Below, in pieces: positions 23,944-35,712 of a DNA stretch of 64,000 nt. The stretch covers positions 134,310,854-134,374,853 of the forward strand of contig JAIOJX010000031.1 in assembly GCA_022376925.1 (NCBI GenBank), in the 5' to 3' direction. The position numbers and the translations under genes were made by a program. Source of the stretch: Tragulus kanchil (Eukaryota; Chordata; Mammalia; Artiodactyla; Tragulidae). The notes beneath the pieces are model-generated. The model did no database searches and had not been told where the DNA came from. It worked only from the letters and a program-made list of their open reading frames with translations. The stretch's first letter is position 1. Each line of letters opens with the position of its first letter.

Positions 23944-26900
23944 GTAAGTACACGAGGCATTAGGTTGGGCGAGTGAGGTGTAGAATAATGAAGTGGACTC
24001 CCGCTCTGGTGTCAGTGCTAAGACAAGCTTTCCTGTGCCCAGGGGTGAAATTCAGTGATGAAAAGTATGGGGGTACATAGGAAAGAGTGCTTGGAGATTG
24101 AGTTCAACCACATGGCCAGTAAGTCAATCAATGAAACTCCAGTGGAAATTCTGGATACTGATGTTTGTGTGAGATTCTCAGTTGGTGGACACAATGATGT
24201 GCTAGGAGTGTGTGGTGTGTCCTGATTCTGTGTGTCAGGAACATAGAACCTGTGTCTGGAAACCTCCCAGATTTCACCCTGCTTGTATCCTTTATAATAA
24301 TAATAATAAAATGTATAAATTTTATTAAAAATGTAATTAAAAATTCAGCAAAAAAAAAAAAAAACAGGGGTGCATGGATGCTGGCCAATTCAAATGGACA
24401 CTCAATGATCATATGGACATAGAATATCTATCGCTGTGGTTCTTCAGTTGCCCACACTTGGGGATCCCCAGTATTTTTTTTTTTAATTTTTGGTCACTTT
24501 TATTGGTCTTTCACTTATTTATTTTCATCCATCTCTGTTCTTTGACCTGTATGAGCCTCCCATCGCAGTGGCCTCTCCTGCAGCAGAGCACCAGCTCTGG
24601 GTGCATGTGCTCCAGAGCGCTGGCTCATAATTGAACACACCATCCCAGCCACTCCGCTGCATGTGGGATCCTCCCATGCCAGGGATTGAACCTGCACCCC
24701 TTGCAGTGCAAGGCGGACTCTTTACCCACTGGACCACCAGAGAAGCTCCCCCAGTATTTTTTAACACCCCACCTTCACCCCTTACTGCCTTCCCTGTGAA
24801 GTTAATGAGCAAGCTCAATATGGGATTGGAGGAAAGAACCTTCAGACTCTGAGTAGCATTGCATTAAAGACCTCAGGAAACCTGGAGTCTCTTTCATCTG
24901 TAATCCCAAATCTTCTTCCGGGATGCAGAACTCACGTTGAATCTTGATTTTCCTTTGTCTCCATCAGATCGACTTGATGACAGAGAAATGGATAGTTGAT
25001 GCCTCCGTGGAGGTTCTGCTACGGTTTCCTCTGTTACCGGGAGAGGACCCGACTGCCCGCTGCATCCCAGATAAGAAGCGTCAGCCTCCAGTGGATCAGT
25101 CTGACAGGGCTCCACAAAGACTGGAAGGCCAAGAGGAGAGGTAGGTCAAATGTCAGGTGGGTAGAGCCTGGAGGGATTCCCAAGGGCACAGATGTAGCTG
25201 TAGATTTCTTTCTGAGTCAACTTAATTTTTCTTTTTCTTTTTTTTTTTTTTTTTATTGGAGTATAGTTTCTTTTCAATGTTGAGTCAGTTTCTGTTGTAC
25301 AGTGAAGTGGATTACACACACATAAACATATATTCCCTCTTCCTTGGGTTTCCTTCCTATCTGTGACTTGTGAAAGTCACTCAAGTCATGTCCAACTCTT
25401 TGCATGGATGACCCACGGAATTCTCCAGGCAAGAATACTGAATTGGGTCATCATTCCCTTCTCCAAGGAATCTTCCCAACCAGGGATCAAACTCAGGTCT
25501 CCCTCTTTGCAAGCAGATTCTTTACCCTCTGAGCCACCACGGAAGCCCTCCTTCCCATTTGAGTCACCACAGAGCTTTGAGTAGAGTTCCCTGTGCTCTG
25601 CAGTAGATTCTCATTAGCTACCTATTTTATACATACTATCAATAGTGCATATGTGTCAATTCCATTCTCCCAATCCATCCCTCCAGTAGACTTTTAATGA
25701 ATTATTTATTTATGTATTGGCTGTACTGGGTTTTCCTTGCCGCTCAGGCTTTTCTGTAGTTGTGGCAAAGGGGTGGGAGGCTATTCTTTCTAGCTGCAAT
25801 GTGTGGGCTTCTCTTATTGCAGAGCACAGGCTCAGTCATTGGGGCTCTCATGCTCTAGGCTCAAGAGTTGAGGCACACAGGCTTAGTTGCTTCACAGCAT
25901 GTGGGATCTTCCCAAATCAGGGATTGAATCCATGCCTCCTACTTTGGCGGGTGGACTCCTTTGCCACCGAGCCACCAGGAAAGGGCCCCAATAGACTTTT
26001 TTTTTGAAAACTTTTATTTATTTATTTTTGGCTGTGCTGGGTCTTCGTTGATGTGTGGTTTAGCTGCTCTGCAGTATGTGGGATCTTCCCAGACCAGGGC
26101 TCGAACCTGTGTCTCCTGCATTGGCAGACGGATTCTTATCCACTGAGCCACAAGGGAAGCCCCCTGAATAGACTTTTGACTTGTGTGTCCCTCAGCATAA
26201 CACAGCCTCAGCCTGGTGTAGGTTTGCACATGTATGTGAGCTTTTGCAAGCACCCTCAGATCGCTTGTTCCTCTGCAGCTTTCTGCAAGATGTGGGAGAC
26301 CTGGGTTTGATCCCAAGGTTGGGAAGACCCCCTGGAGAAGGAAAAGGCTACTCACTCCAGTATTTTTGCCTGCAGAATTTCATGACTCGCCCACGGAGTC
26401 ACAAAGAGCTGGGCACCAATGAACGACTTGACTTTCTTTCTTTTCTGTTGAACATTGGCTTATGGTTATGGGGTCATGTCTGAAATTTCACAAGTGTTCA
26501 TTAATTTACATGTCAAATCTTTGCAAAGCTTTGTCAGAAGAACTGGTAGGTTTTCTCAGTAAGAAGCTGTTGTGTGAAAAATTGTGAGCTTTCTAAAAAT
26601 ATGTGGGGGGAAAGTCCAGAGTTTTTGGTTATCTCTATTTGGCTTTAATAAATATTGGTAGATGCTTAAGTGTTGGAGGAATCCTGACTAAAACCCAAAG
26701 CATAGACCCAAGTTCACACTTGGAGAAACATTTTAAGTAGCCCTGATCACAGCCAAGTTATCAAAACCCCAGAGTTTGAATTATTTATTTATGTATTGGC
26801 TGTACTGGGTTTTCCTTGCCGCTCAGGCTTTTCTGTAGTTGTGGCAAAGGGGTGGGAGGCTATTCTTTCTAGCTGCAATGTGTGGGCTTCTCTTATTGCA

Positions 26901-29900
26901 GAGCACAGGCTCAGTCATTGGGGCTCTCATGCTCTAGGCTCAAGAGTTGAGGCACACAGGCTTAGTTGCTTCACAGCATGTGGGATCTTCCCAAATCAGG
27001 GATTGAATCCATGCCTCCTACTTTGGCGGGTGGACTCCTTTGCCACCGAGCCACCAGGAAAGGGCCCCAATAGACTTTTTTTTTGAAAACTTTTATTTAT
27101 TTATTTTTGGCTGTGCTGGGTCTTCGTTGATGTGTGGTTTAGCTGCTCTGCAGTATGTGGGATCTTCCCAGACCAGGGCTCAAACCTGTGTCTCCTGCAT
27201 TGGCAGACGGATTCTTATCCACTGAGCCACAAGGGAAGCCCCCTGAATAGACTTTTGACTTGTGTGTCCCTTAGCATAACACAGCCTCAGCCTGGTGTAG
27301 GTTTGCACATGTATGTGAGCTTTTGCAAGCACCCTCAGATCGCTTGTTCCTCTGCAGCTTTCTGCAAGATGTGGGAGACCTGGGTTTGATCCCAAGGTTG
27401 GGAAGACCCCCTGGAGAAGGAAAAGGGTACTCACTCCAGTATTTTTGCCTGCAGAATTTCATGACTCGCCCACGGAGTCACAAAGAGCTGGGCACCAATG
27501 AACGACTTGACTTTCTTTCTTTTCTGTTGAACATTGGCTTATGGTTATGGGGTCATGTCTGAAATTTCACAAGTGTTCATTAATTTACATGTCAAATCTT
27601 TGCAAAGCTTTGTCAGAAGAACTGGTAGGTTTTCTCAGTAAGAAGCTGTTGTGTGAAAAATTGTGAGCTTTCTAAAAATATGTGGGGGGAAAGTCCAGAG
27701 TTTTTGGTTATCTCTATTTGGCTTTAATAAATATTGGTAGATGCTTAAGTGTTGGAGGGAATCCCTGACTAAAAACCCAAAGCATAGACCCAAGTTCACA
27801 CTTGGAGAAACATTTTAAGTAGCCCTGATCACAGCCAAGTTATCAAAACCAGACATTAAAGGCTGCAAAGCTAATTTCACCATTTGTTCATCCAGAGGGC
27901 TTATCTCAAGCAGTGTCCCACTCTGGAACTAAGTAATGATGGAAAAAGATGACATATTTCACAGATGGGGCGTCAGTTCATGAATAGGCCAACTCAGAGA
28001 GGGTGTGACTTAGTGATCAGTGAGTCCCCTCATCCATTCAGAAGTTAGGGGTATGATGAACTTCTGTCTCTATGTTTTGGTCACTCAGTCGTGTCCAACT
28101 CTTTGCGACCCTATGAATGGTAGCACACTAGGCTTCCCTGTCCTTCACTATCTACCAGGGCTTGCTGAAACTCATGTCTATTGAGTCCCTGGTGCCATTC
28201 AACCATCTCGTCCTCTGTCACCCTTTTCTCCTCCTGCCCTCAATCTTTTTTTGCATCAGGGTCTCTTCACATCAGGGTCTTTGTGTTTACATATACTTCT
28301 TTTTTCCTGTGACTAGAAAATCCAACAGTCAACTGCCAAGGAAGAAGTCCCGGGAGGTGAGGCAGATAAAAAGTCACCACCTTCACCAACTGGCCCAGAG
28401 ACCCACCATGACCCAGGATGTGAAGACACTACCAAGAGGACCCATGAAGCAGAGGACTCCTTTCTCAAATGAGAAGAATGCCACGGTAGGTGGAAACTTG
28501 GATGTTTCAAGAATCTGGGTGTCTGTAAGCATACCAGAGAGTGGTTTTGACAGTGCAAATGCTCGCAAGATCTTAGCTCCCCAAGCAAAGATTGAACCCC
28601 TGCACAGGGCAATGAACGTGTCAAGTCCTAACCACTGGACCACCAGAGAACTATGTTCCTTCAAGGCTGGCCTGGTCTCTAGTGTCCTCACTGGGGTGGC
28701 TGGTCCATCAGCTCCTCCAAGGAGCAGCATTATTCCCTGTTCAGCATCACACCAAGCTAAGTGTTTGTCCAGTGCACAAATCTGGTTCATTTTTATCACC
28801 TTTAGACACTCAATTCTTTTGTCCTTGATCTCTCTCTAAAATGCTTTGTGGATAGCACTATAGTATCTCAAATTACCTGGCAGCTCGGGTCCATGTCTTC
28901 TATCCCAACTGATACCCAACTTCAAAAATCTGTCCTTATGCAGTTGACTTTGAAACAATGCAAGGAAGAGGAGCAGCAAACCCTAGTCAGTGAAAAATCC
29001 AAATATAACTTCATAACCAGCCCTGTGGTCCATTATATTTGCTATTGGTTCCCCATCTGAGAATTCAGCCAGCTTTGGATGTGGTAGTCCTATAGTATGT
29101 ATTTATGAAAAATACCTGAGTGTGACTGGATCTGCCCAGCCTCAGCCCATGTCATGGAAGACTCAATTGTATTAATCTTTGAAATTTGCCTGTGGGGACT
29201 TCCCTGGTGGTCCATTGGTTAAGACTCTGCTCTTCCAATGTGAGGGGGCGGGGGGCTGGTGTTCCATCCCTAGTCAGGGAACTAAGATACCACATGCTAC
29301 ATTGTGTAGCTTTAGAAAACTGGGGGAAAAAACTATAAAATAAACTAATTTTTGAAAAAAGAAAGAAAATTGCCTGTGATTTCTGCTGACACAACCCTCC
29401 TCTTCCATCCCAGGTGAAGTGCAGGAACTGTGGTGCCTTTGGGCCCAAACTTGGGGTGGGGCAGAAAGTCACCACCTTCACCAACTGGCCCAGAGACCCA
29501 CCATGACCCAGGATGTGAAGACACTACCAAGGGGACCCATGAAGCAGAGGACTCCTTTCTCAAATGAGAAGAATGCCACGGTAGGTGGAAACTTGGATGT
29601 TTCAAGAATCTGGGTGTCTGTAAGCATACCAGAGAGTGGTTTTGACAGTGCAAATGCTCGCAAGATCTTAGCTCCCCAAGCAAAGATTGAACCCCTGCAC
29701 AGGGCAATGAACGTGTCAAGTCCTAACCACTGGACCACCAGAGAACTATGTTCCTTCAAGGCTGGCCTGGTCTCTAGTGTCCTCACTGGGGTGGCTGGTC
29801 CATCAGCTCCTCCAAGGAGCAGCATTATTCCCTGTTCAGCATCACACCAAGCTAAGTGTTTGTCCAGTGCACAAATCTGGTTCATTTTTATCACCTTTAG

Positions 29901-31883
29901 ACACTCAATTCTTTTGTCCTTGATCTCTCTCTAAAATGCTTTGTGGATAGCACTATAGTATCTCAAATTACCTGGCAGCTCGGGTCCATGTCTTCTATCC
30001 CAACTGATACCCAACTTCAAAAATCTGTCCTTATGCAGTTGACTTTGAAACAATGCAAGGAAGAGGAGCAGCAAACCCTAGTCAGTGAAAAATCCAAATA
30101 TAACTTCATAACCAGCCCTGTGGTCCATTATATTTGCTATTGGTTCCCCATCTGAGAATTCAGCCAGCTTTGGATGTGGTAGTCCTATAGTATGTATTTA
30201 TGAAAAATACCTGAGTGTGACTGGATCTGCCCAGCCTCAGCCCATGTCATGGAAGACTCAATTGTATTAATCTTTGAAATTTGCCTGTGGGGACTTCCCT
30301 GGTGGTCCATTGGTTAAGACTCTGCTCTTCCAATGTGAGGGGGCGGGGGGCTGGTGTTCCATCCCTAGTCAGGGAACTAAGATACCACATGCTACATTGT
30401 GTAGCTTTAGAAAACTGGGGGAAAAAACTATAAAATAAACTAATTTTTGAAAAAAGAAAGAAAATTGCCTGTGATTTCTGCTGACACAACCCTCCTCTTC
30501 CATCCCAGGTGAAGTGCAGGAACTGTGGTGCCTTTGGGCACCTGGCCAAAAGCAAGTGGTGCCCCATGAAGTCTTGGGGTGGGGCTGTTGCTCCTCAGCC
30601 TCTGGGCTCCAGGAAAAAGGAGAATCTTGAACCCAGGAAGCTCCAGAATCTCCAAACTCCTGAATACTTTAACAAGGCTGTCAGAGAGCTGGAACCAGAA
30701 CTGAGGTGAGGCGTCTTGGAATCAAATGACTTGGGTGGGTGGCACACTCCAGAGCTCATTCTAATCTCGAGAATCAGAATGGGGCAAGGGCCAGCAGCTC
30801 TCTTAAAAGAATTTACACGGCAGGCAGAAAACCACCTGAGAGTGTTCTAGGATGAGCACCTTCCATGAGGTGCTTCCTGGAAGTGGGAGCTGCCTCTGAA
30901 AACATGGAGGAATTGGTCTTTGCAAAGGTCCCAGAAACTTGGTTGCCTCTCTCACCCCCAAACAAGGGCCAGGACTGGGCTCCAGGGCATTCTTGGTTCC
31001 TGGTCACTGGTGAGAACAGAAAGATGAGGGCATCCTGACACTTACCATGAACTGTTCTGCAGGCAAGAGGAGCAGCAGGGAAATGCCCTCCCCCAGATCC
31101 ACCTCATGAGGTGCCAAGAGAAGAGAAAGAGACCCTGGAAGGAGCCAGAGGAGTCCTACACCTTCGCGAGGGTGAGTCTCGCCCTGCCCTCCCAGCCCTG
31201 CTTCTCCCCTCGATCCCCTTGTGCTTCTGTGGGTTCTATGCGCCTCATATGTGCAGATCCTGCTGAACCCAGGCTGGCCACTGGGAGTCCTGTTCATTGT
31301 TTTTGTTTTCTGTATTTTTCATGTTCCTTTTTTTTACACCATGCTTTGGGAAATTCACAATTCTGGTCCCATTTTACTTTTTATTTGAATGTTTTTCCCT
31401 CTTTTATGCAAGCAAGCCCACATATGCTTGTGGAAGATTTTCAGCATTGTTGTTCAGCTGCTAAGTTGTGTCTGACTGATTTTAGCCTCCAAAGTGTTTT
31501 ATCTGATGCCTTCTCTGACTTCAGGTCAAGATAGGCGTCTTTGAACTTGCAGTTACTCCCAATTGTCCTCCAAAAGATAGTTGCTCTTGACATTCTCCAC
31601 ATCGCATAGGAAAAGTTTCTACCCTTGATCTTAACAACAGACAATATGAGCAGTTTTCATGGCCATACCTGATAGGCAAAAACCTCAGATTGGTATTGTA
31701 ATTGTTCCCCTTGACCACCTAGGATGTGTAATGACCATTTGTGTGTCTTTTTCTGTAAAATTTAATTTTGCATGCGTCATTTGTGTCTATTTGGGCTATT
31801 CCTGTTTTTCCTGATGCAGAAAAAAATCCTCCAACGTATATTTATTTTCTGTTTATTGTAGTATATGATATATATATATACAC

Positions 31884-31914
<31 letters not shown>

Positions 31915-32157
31915 ACATATATGTAATTATATTAGTCTGCCAGCTTCCCTTTTTCCTGAATTGCTTATGATCTTCCTGTTTTCCATTACAATATGGTTGA
32001 AACAATCAGTGCTGCATTGTGTTCAATTTGATCATTCTGACTCCTGAGGTGTCTAATGAGGCTCCTTCTCCCGTAGCATCCCACCAGGCCAACACCTGTC
32101 CAGACATCCAAGAGACCTGCCCTGGGCCCTGTCCTCATGTGTCAGTCACTAGTCTAG
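23872..32157 (+). CDS. FAM90A-like: FAM90A-like gene, six coding exons, early stop in last exon
   Basis: Coding exons: 23872-23943 (start), 24968-25140, 28317-28485, 30509-30705, 31063-31171 and 32077-32157 (stop tag). Every junction has AG/GT sites, and the phases (0, 2, 0, 2, 0) join into one frame of 266 codons. Exon 4 carries the family's CCHC-like knuckle VKCRNCGAFGHLAKSKWCPMK; exon 5 and the start of exon 6 (PVQTSKRPALGPVL) also follow FAM90A. Human members have about 460 residues. Here exon 6 stops after 26 codons, yet the same frame keeps FAM90A-like sequence to about 32610, so the gene looks truncated or a pseudogene. The function of FAM90 proteins is poorly known; nucleic-acid binding through the knuckle is inferred. 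Exons 1-2 are assigned only by phase and order. Duplication 9 repeats exon 3 and the start of exon 4. Confidence 0.65.
24478..24747 (-). mobile_element. CHR-type SINE, antisense, in intron
   Basis: Antisense body between target-site duplications ccccagtatttttt (about 24466-24479) and cccagtatttttt (about 24749-24762). Confidence 0.9.
24968..25140 (+). CDS. FAM90A-like: FAM90A-like coding exon 2
   Basis: Acceptor ctccatcag, then IDLMTEKWIVDASVEVLL and a basic, polar tail ending in phase 2 at gagag/gtaggt. Phase 2 is what exon 3 needs. The peptide is not one I can name. Confidence 0.5.
25231..25690 (-). mobile_element. Old L1 3' UTR split by a Bov-tA SINE (25362-25549), both antisense
   Basis: L1 sequence (attggagtatagtttctttt) stops near 25360 and resumes near 25550 (gagtcaccacagagctttga). 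Between lies an antisense Bov-tA with ctccaaggaatcttcccaac and gagccaccacggaagccc. Confidence 0.8.
25705..26163 (-). mobile_element. Two CHR-type SINEs, antisense, back to back (copies at 26784-27242)
   Basis: The first runs about 25705-25985 (tggctgtactgggttttcct to ccaccaggaaag) and the second about 26000-26163 (tggctgtgctgggtcttcgt to ccacaagggaagccc). Confidence 0.85.
26275..26430 (+). mobile_element. Bov-A-like SINE fragment, sense (copy at 27355-27510)
   Basis: Shows gatcccaaggttgggaagac, actccagtatttttgcctgc and cacggagtcacaaagagctg, the Bov-A order. Confidence 0.8.
28068..28285 (-). mobile_element. BovB 3' fragment, antisense
   Basis: cactcagtcgtgtccaactc and the following text parallel 20.14-20.35 kb. 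It ends only about 30 bp before the exon 3 acceptor. Confidence 0.85.
28317..28485 (+). CDS. FAM90A-like: FAM90A-like coding exon 3
   Basis: Acceptor ttcctgtgactag; the frame set by exon 2 (phase 2) reads RKSNSQLPRKKSREV and ends FSNEKNAT at the donor gtaggt, entering exon 4 in phase 0. The sequence is basic, like the FAM90A N-terminal region. A partial copy (29466-29580), without its acceptor, arises from duplication 9. Confidence 0.6.
28370..30539. repeat. Tandem duplication 9 (offset about 1095), cutting two exons
   Basis: Bases 28370-29444 recur at 29465-30539. The first copy ends 31-36 bases into exon 4 (at GAFG), then a filler cccaaacttggggtgggg that resembles exon 4 sequence at about 30572-30590 with a deletion, then jumps back into exon 3. 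As written, the exon order would be 3, broken 4, broken 3, 4. Confidence 0.95.
29197..29372 (+). mobile_element. CHR-type SINE, sense (copy at 30292-30467)
   Basis: Starts gggacttccctggtggtcca with the tRNA-like part and an A-rich tail; sits in the FAM90A-like intron 3. Confidence 0.85.
30509..30705 (+). CDS. FAM90A-like: FAM90A-like coding exon 4 (zinc knuckle)
   Basis: Acceptor catcccag, then VKCRNCGAFGHLAKSKWCP: C-x2-C-x4-H-x5-C spacing of the FAM90A knuckle region. It continues through a K/E-rich segment to the donor ctgag/gtgagg in phase 2. This exon is the best evidence for the family. Confidence 0.8.
31063..31171 (+). CDS. FAM90A-like: FAM90A-like coding exon 5
   Basis: Acceptor gttctgcag; reads R-QEEQQGNALPQIHLMRC onward to SYTFAR at the donor gtgagt. 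Its order of Q-rich, ALPQI and basic segments follows the FAM90A region behind the knuckle. Phase 2 in, phase 0 out. Confidence 0.7.
31440..31510 (-). mobile_element. Short BovB-like fragment
   Basis: ttgttcagctgctaagttgt then gtctgact is the usual BovB end seen in antisense. Confidence 0.5.
31860..31925. repeat. AT microsatellite
   Basis: Interrupted (TA)n with acat variants, in the last intron of the FAM90A-like gene. Confidence 0.9.
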
Positions 32158-32610
32158 ATACCCAAGAGGAGATGAATCTGCCCCTGAACTCAGCACTTGT
32201 GGACCCAAGACATGAGGCAGATGCTAGCCAGTGCCTCGCCCACACAGCTCTACAAATCTTCTGCCTGGATGCACTTCTCATGGCTGAGTCAGCAGGCCTG
32301 ATGGGGTCCCCTGGGATGTTCTACTCCATCAGGAAGACACTTGCTCAAGGCTGTTTCTGTGACCTCTGGAGACAAGTCAAATGTCCTGATGTGGACTCAG
32401 AGCCCAGCACCCAACCTGCCATACAATAGTGTGCCCAGAACTCTCAATTCAACATCCAAACATGATTTGAGAGGTATTCACAGATCCCTGTCCAGACTTG
32501 ACAGAATCCTTCACCAAAAAGCAAGACTCAACCTATCTTGCAGCTTCCAGTCCAGTTCTCATCAACCGGCTCTGGGATTGCCAGGCTCATTCACTTCTCA
32601 GTACACTTGA
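32077..32610 (+). pseudogene. FAM90A-like: FAM90A-like last exon, broken after 26 codons
   Basis: Acceptor cttctcccgtag. The phase-0 frame starts HPTRPTPVQTSKRPALGP, like FAM90A, and stops at tag 32155-32157, with further stops to about 32300. The same frame is open again from 32341 to 32610 (LKAVSVTSGDKSNV) and still resembles FAM90A. Another frame is open for 136 codons (32019-32429), but it is not reached from exon 5 by the visible splice sites. Confidence 0.65.
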
Positions 32611-32671
32611 ACTTGGATCCTAACAAGCACCCATGTGACCAGGAAGACACTCGTTCTGATGCCCAGCTCTT

Positions 32672-32762
32672 AAGATCTTAGTCCTCTGACCAAGGAACAA
32701 ATCCTTGCCCCCTGCATTTGGAGCTCAGAGTCTTAATCATTGGACCCCCAGAGAAGTCCCTC
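32672..32762 (-). mobile_element. CHR-type SINE 3' truncated fragment, antisense (copy at 33800-33890)
   Basis: Antisense tRNA-like end (aatccttgccccctgcattt, then gagaagtccc) without the body, in the 3' UTR. Confidence 0.65.
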
Positions 32763-33624
32763 GACACCTGCAAGGGTGGGAGGTGGGAGGGAGGTTTAGA
32801 GGGAGGGGACATAGGTATACTTATGACTGATTGAGGTTGCTGTGAGACAGAAATCAGCACAATATTGTAAATAGTCATCCTCCAATGACAGCTAAGCTCA
32901 AGAAAGGAAAATCTGCACTGTCTCCAATCCCCACCTGAATGTTTCTGGCCAGCCAGCCAGAGCTGTCTTTATGAGATGGGACAAGAAATGGCCAAGCTCC
33001 CAATCTCAAGTGCTTTCTGCTTTCAAGAAGTCTACACTCATTGGTCAGAAGCTTGACACCGCAGAGGACTCTGAGGGACAGGGGTGTCCTCTGTGAGAAC
33101 TTCCTGATCTCTTCCTCCTCTGCCCCATGGAGGGAGGCTCAGCTTCACGTCTCCATAGATTGGGATGAGACTGAGTGGCAGAGAGTTCGAAATATGCAGG
33201 CAAATCTGAGTCCGGTGAATTGACACTGCTCCAGTTTGCACTTGCCTATGCAAATTCTGGAACTCCAAACATGACTGAGGACTGAAGGACAAACACTGCC
33301 TCAAAACTTTGTAAATTTATGTTCTATTTAAAAATGGAGCTTGTGAAACTCCCATAGGTTGTTCTTTGTAAGTTAGATATATAAGAAAACATAGAAACAG
33401 TGTTGTATTGTCAGTAGAAAGCTATGAAATTCATCTGTGTGGATGAGTAAATGACTAACTTTTGGGTAACCAGGCAAATAGCCTTTTTATGATTTGGGGA
33501 AATGTCTGAAGAGTTTCGATGAAATTCTTCACCTTGGTTAATGGGAAATATTTTCCTAACCTTGTATAGTTTGTTATCAAAAACCATTGCAATGTTATTT
33601 TCTTACTAATTTCTTTCAAATATT

Positions 33625-33630
33625 AATAAA
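33625..33630 (+). terminator. Poly(A) signal of the FAM90A-like gene (copy at 34753-34758)
   Basis: aataaa in A/T-rich sequence about 1.0 kb beyond the last FAM90A-like codon; a GT/T-rich stretch follows within 40 bp. The assignment to this gene is by position. Confidence 0.4.
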
Positions 33631-34952
33631 ATTCTCTGAAAAAGAACATATATTGTAGGTGTTTTGATTTTTCCTTGTCCCCTCAAATTAATTGTCTTTA
33701 TTTTTTTCATCAAATTCTTTCAATCTGAGTACACTTGAACTTGGATCCTAACAAGCACCCATGTGACCAGGAAGACACTCGTTCTGATGCCCAGCTCTTA
33801 AGATCTTAGTCCTCTGACCAAGGAACAAATCCTTGCCCCCTGCATTTGGAGCTCAGAGTCTTAATCATTGGACCCCCAGAGAAGTCCCTCGACACCTGCA
33901 AGGGTGGGAGGTGGGAGGGAGGTTTAGAGGGAGGGGACATAGGTATACTTATGACTGATTGAGGTTGCTGTGAGACAGAAATCAGCACAATATTGTAAAT
34001 AGTCATCCTCCAATGACAGCTAAGCTCAAGAAAGGAAAATCTGCAGTGTCTCCAATCCCCACCTGAATGTTTCTGGCCAGCCAGCCAGAGCTGTCTTTAT
34101 GAGATGGGACAAGAAATGGCCAAGCTCCCAATCTCAAGTGCTTTCTGCTTTCAAGAAGTCTACACTCATTGGTCAGAAGCTTGACACCACAGAGGACTCT
34201 GAGGGACAGGGGTGTCCTCTGTGAGAACTTCCTGATCTCTTCCTCCTCTGCCCCATGGAGGGAGGCTCAGCTTCACGTCTCCATAGATTGGGATGAGACT
34301 GAGTGGCAGAGAGTTCGAAATATGCAGGCAAATCTGAGTCCGGTGAATTGACACTGCTCCAGTTTGCACTTGCCTATGCAAATTCTGGAACTCCAAACAT
34401 GACTGAGGACTGAAGGACAAACACTGCCTCAAAACTTTGTAAATTTATGTTCTATTTAAAAATGGAGCTTGTGAAACTCCCATAGGTTGTTCTTTGTAAG
34501 TTAGATATATAAGAAAACATAGAAACAGTGTTGTATTGTCAGTAGAAAGCTATGAAATTCATCTGTGTGGATGAGTAAATGACTAACTTTTGGGTAACCG
34601 GGCAAATAGCCTTTTTATGATTTGGGGAAATGTCTGAAGAGTTTCGATGAAATTCTTCACCTTGGTTAATGGGAAATATTTTCCTAACCTTGTATAGTTT
34701 GTTATCAAAAACCATTGCAATGTTATTTTCTTACTAATTTCTTTCAAATATTAATAAAATTCTCTGAAAAAGAACATATATTGTAGGTGTTTTGATTTTT
34801 CCTTGTCCCCTCAAATTAATTGTCTTTATTTTTCTTCATCAAATTCTTTCAATCTGAGTAAGAGGATCTTGGTACTCACAGTGAAGTGCAGGGACGTGTA
34901 ACTTGTTTAAAAAAATGCAAATCCTCAAGCACAAGCCAGCACTCTCAAATAT

Positions 34953-35105
34953 CTTTTTTAAAAACATATTTAGTTATTTGGTAGTGCTGGGTCTCTGGGT
35001 CTTATTTGAGGCACGTGGGATCTGCTTCCCTGACCTTGGATTGAACCTGGGCCCCTTGCATTAGGAACGCAGAGTCTTAGCCACCGGACCACCAGGGAAG
35101 TTCCT
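34953..35105 (-). mobile_element. CHR-type SINE, antisense
   Basis: ggtagtgctgggtctctggg to accaccagggaagttcc, antisense. Confidence 0.8.
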
Positions 35106-35287
35106 CAAACTAATATCTTGAATCTTAGTAACAATTCTAGGTGTTTCATATGTAGGTTGATAAGCACAAAAATAAACTGGGCCTGAGTTTGCACATCAGA
35201 ATCACATGGTTAGCTTTCAAAATTGATGACTGGTTCCTGGGCTGAGAGGTATTTCTTTCCTGGGCTTGGGCTGAGGCGTGGTATGAG

Positions 35288-35500
35288 ATAATAGGGGTTT
35301 CCCACATGGAGCAGTGGTAAAGAATCTGCCCACCAATCCAGGAGACACCAGAGGTGTGGGCTCAATCCATGGGTTGGGAAGATTCCCTGGAGTAGAAACT
35401 GGCAACCACGTCAACATTCTTGCCTGGAAAATACTATAGAGAGAGGAATCTGGCAGGCTATCATCCTTGGGGTCTCAAAGAGTAGGACACGACTGAGCAC
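35288..35500 (+). mobile_element. Bov-tA SINE, sense
   Basis: tRNA-like head (cagtggtaaagaatctgccc) joined to the Bov-A body (gggaagattccctggagtag, then aagagtaggacacgactgag). Confidence 0.88.
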
Positions 35501-35712
35501 ATGCACCCTCCCCCTCCATACACACACAGAAACACACACACAAAACCACTGGAGATAAGGATATTGATCTCTTCCCCCTGCTTCCTGGCACAGAGCTTGT
35601 AAGACCCATGTAAATTCCTAAGTGATAAGAATACTAGTGAAACAGAACAGGACTCTATGGTTCTTCCCCCTATGTCCTCCAATTGACTTTTCTCTGTGGG
35701 AAAAACATTAGT

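Larger units (their letters stand above)
25699..27850. repeat. Tandem duplication 8 (offset about 1080)
   Basis: Bases 25699-26768 recur at 26778-27850 with a handful of substitutions and small indels. The junction 26769-26777 is short (ccagagttt). Confidence 0.95.
32599..34858. repeat. Tandem duplication 10 (offset 1128)
   Basis: Bases 32599-33728 recur at 33727-34856, joined cleanly at gagta with no filler. It doubles the 3' UTR and its poly(A) signal. Confidence 0.96.

Noticed and set aside
28313..29894. Minus-strand frames of 103-138 residues over FAM90A-like exon 3 and its copy
   Set aside because: They overlap a plus-strand exon with matching splice phases and include SINE-derived text; no family resemblance.
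32019..32429. 136-residue plus-strand frame in the last FAM90A-like exon
   Set aside because: Exon 5 enters this exon in another frame, and that other frame carries the FAM90A-like words; this one is open by chance.
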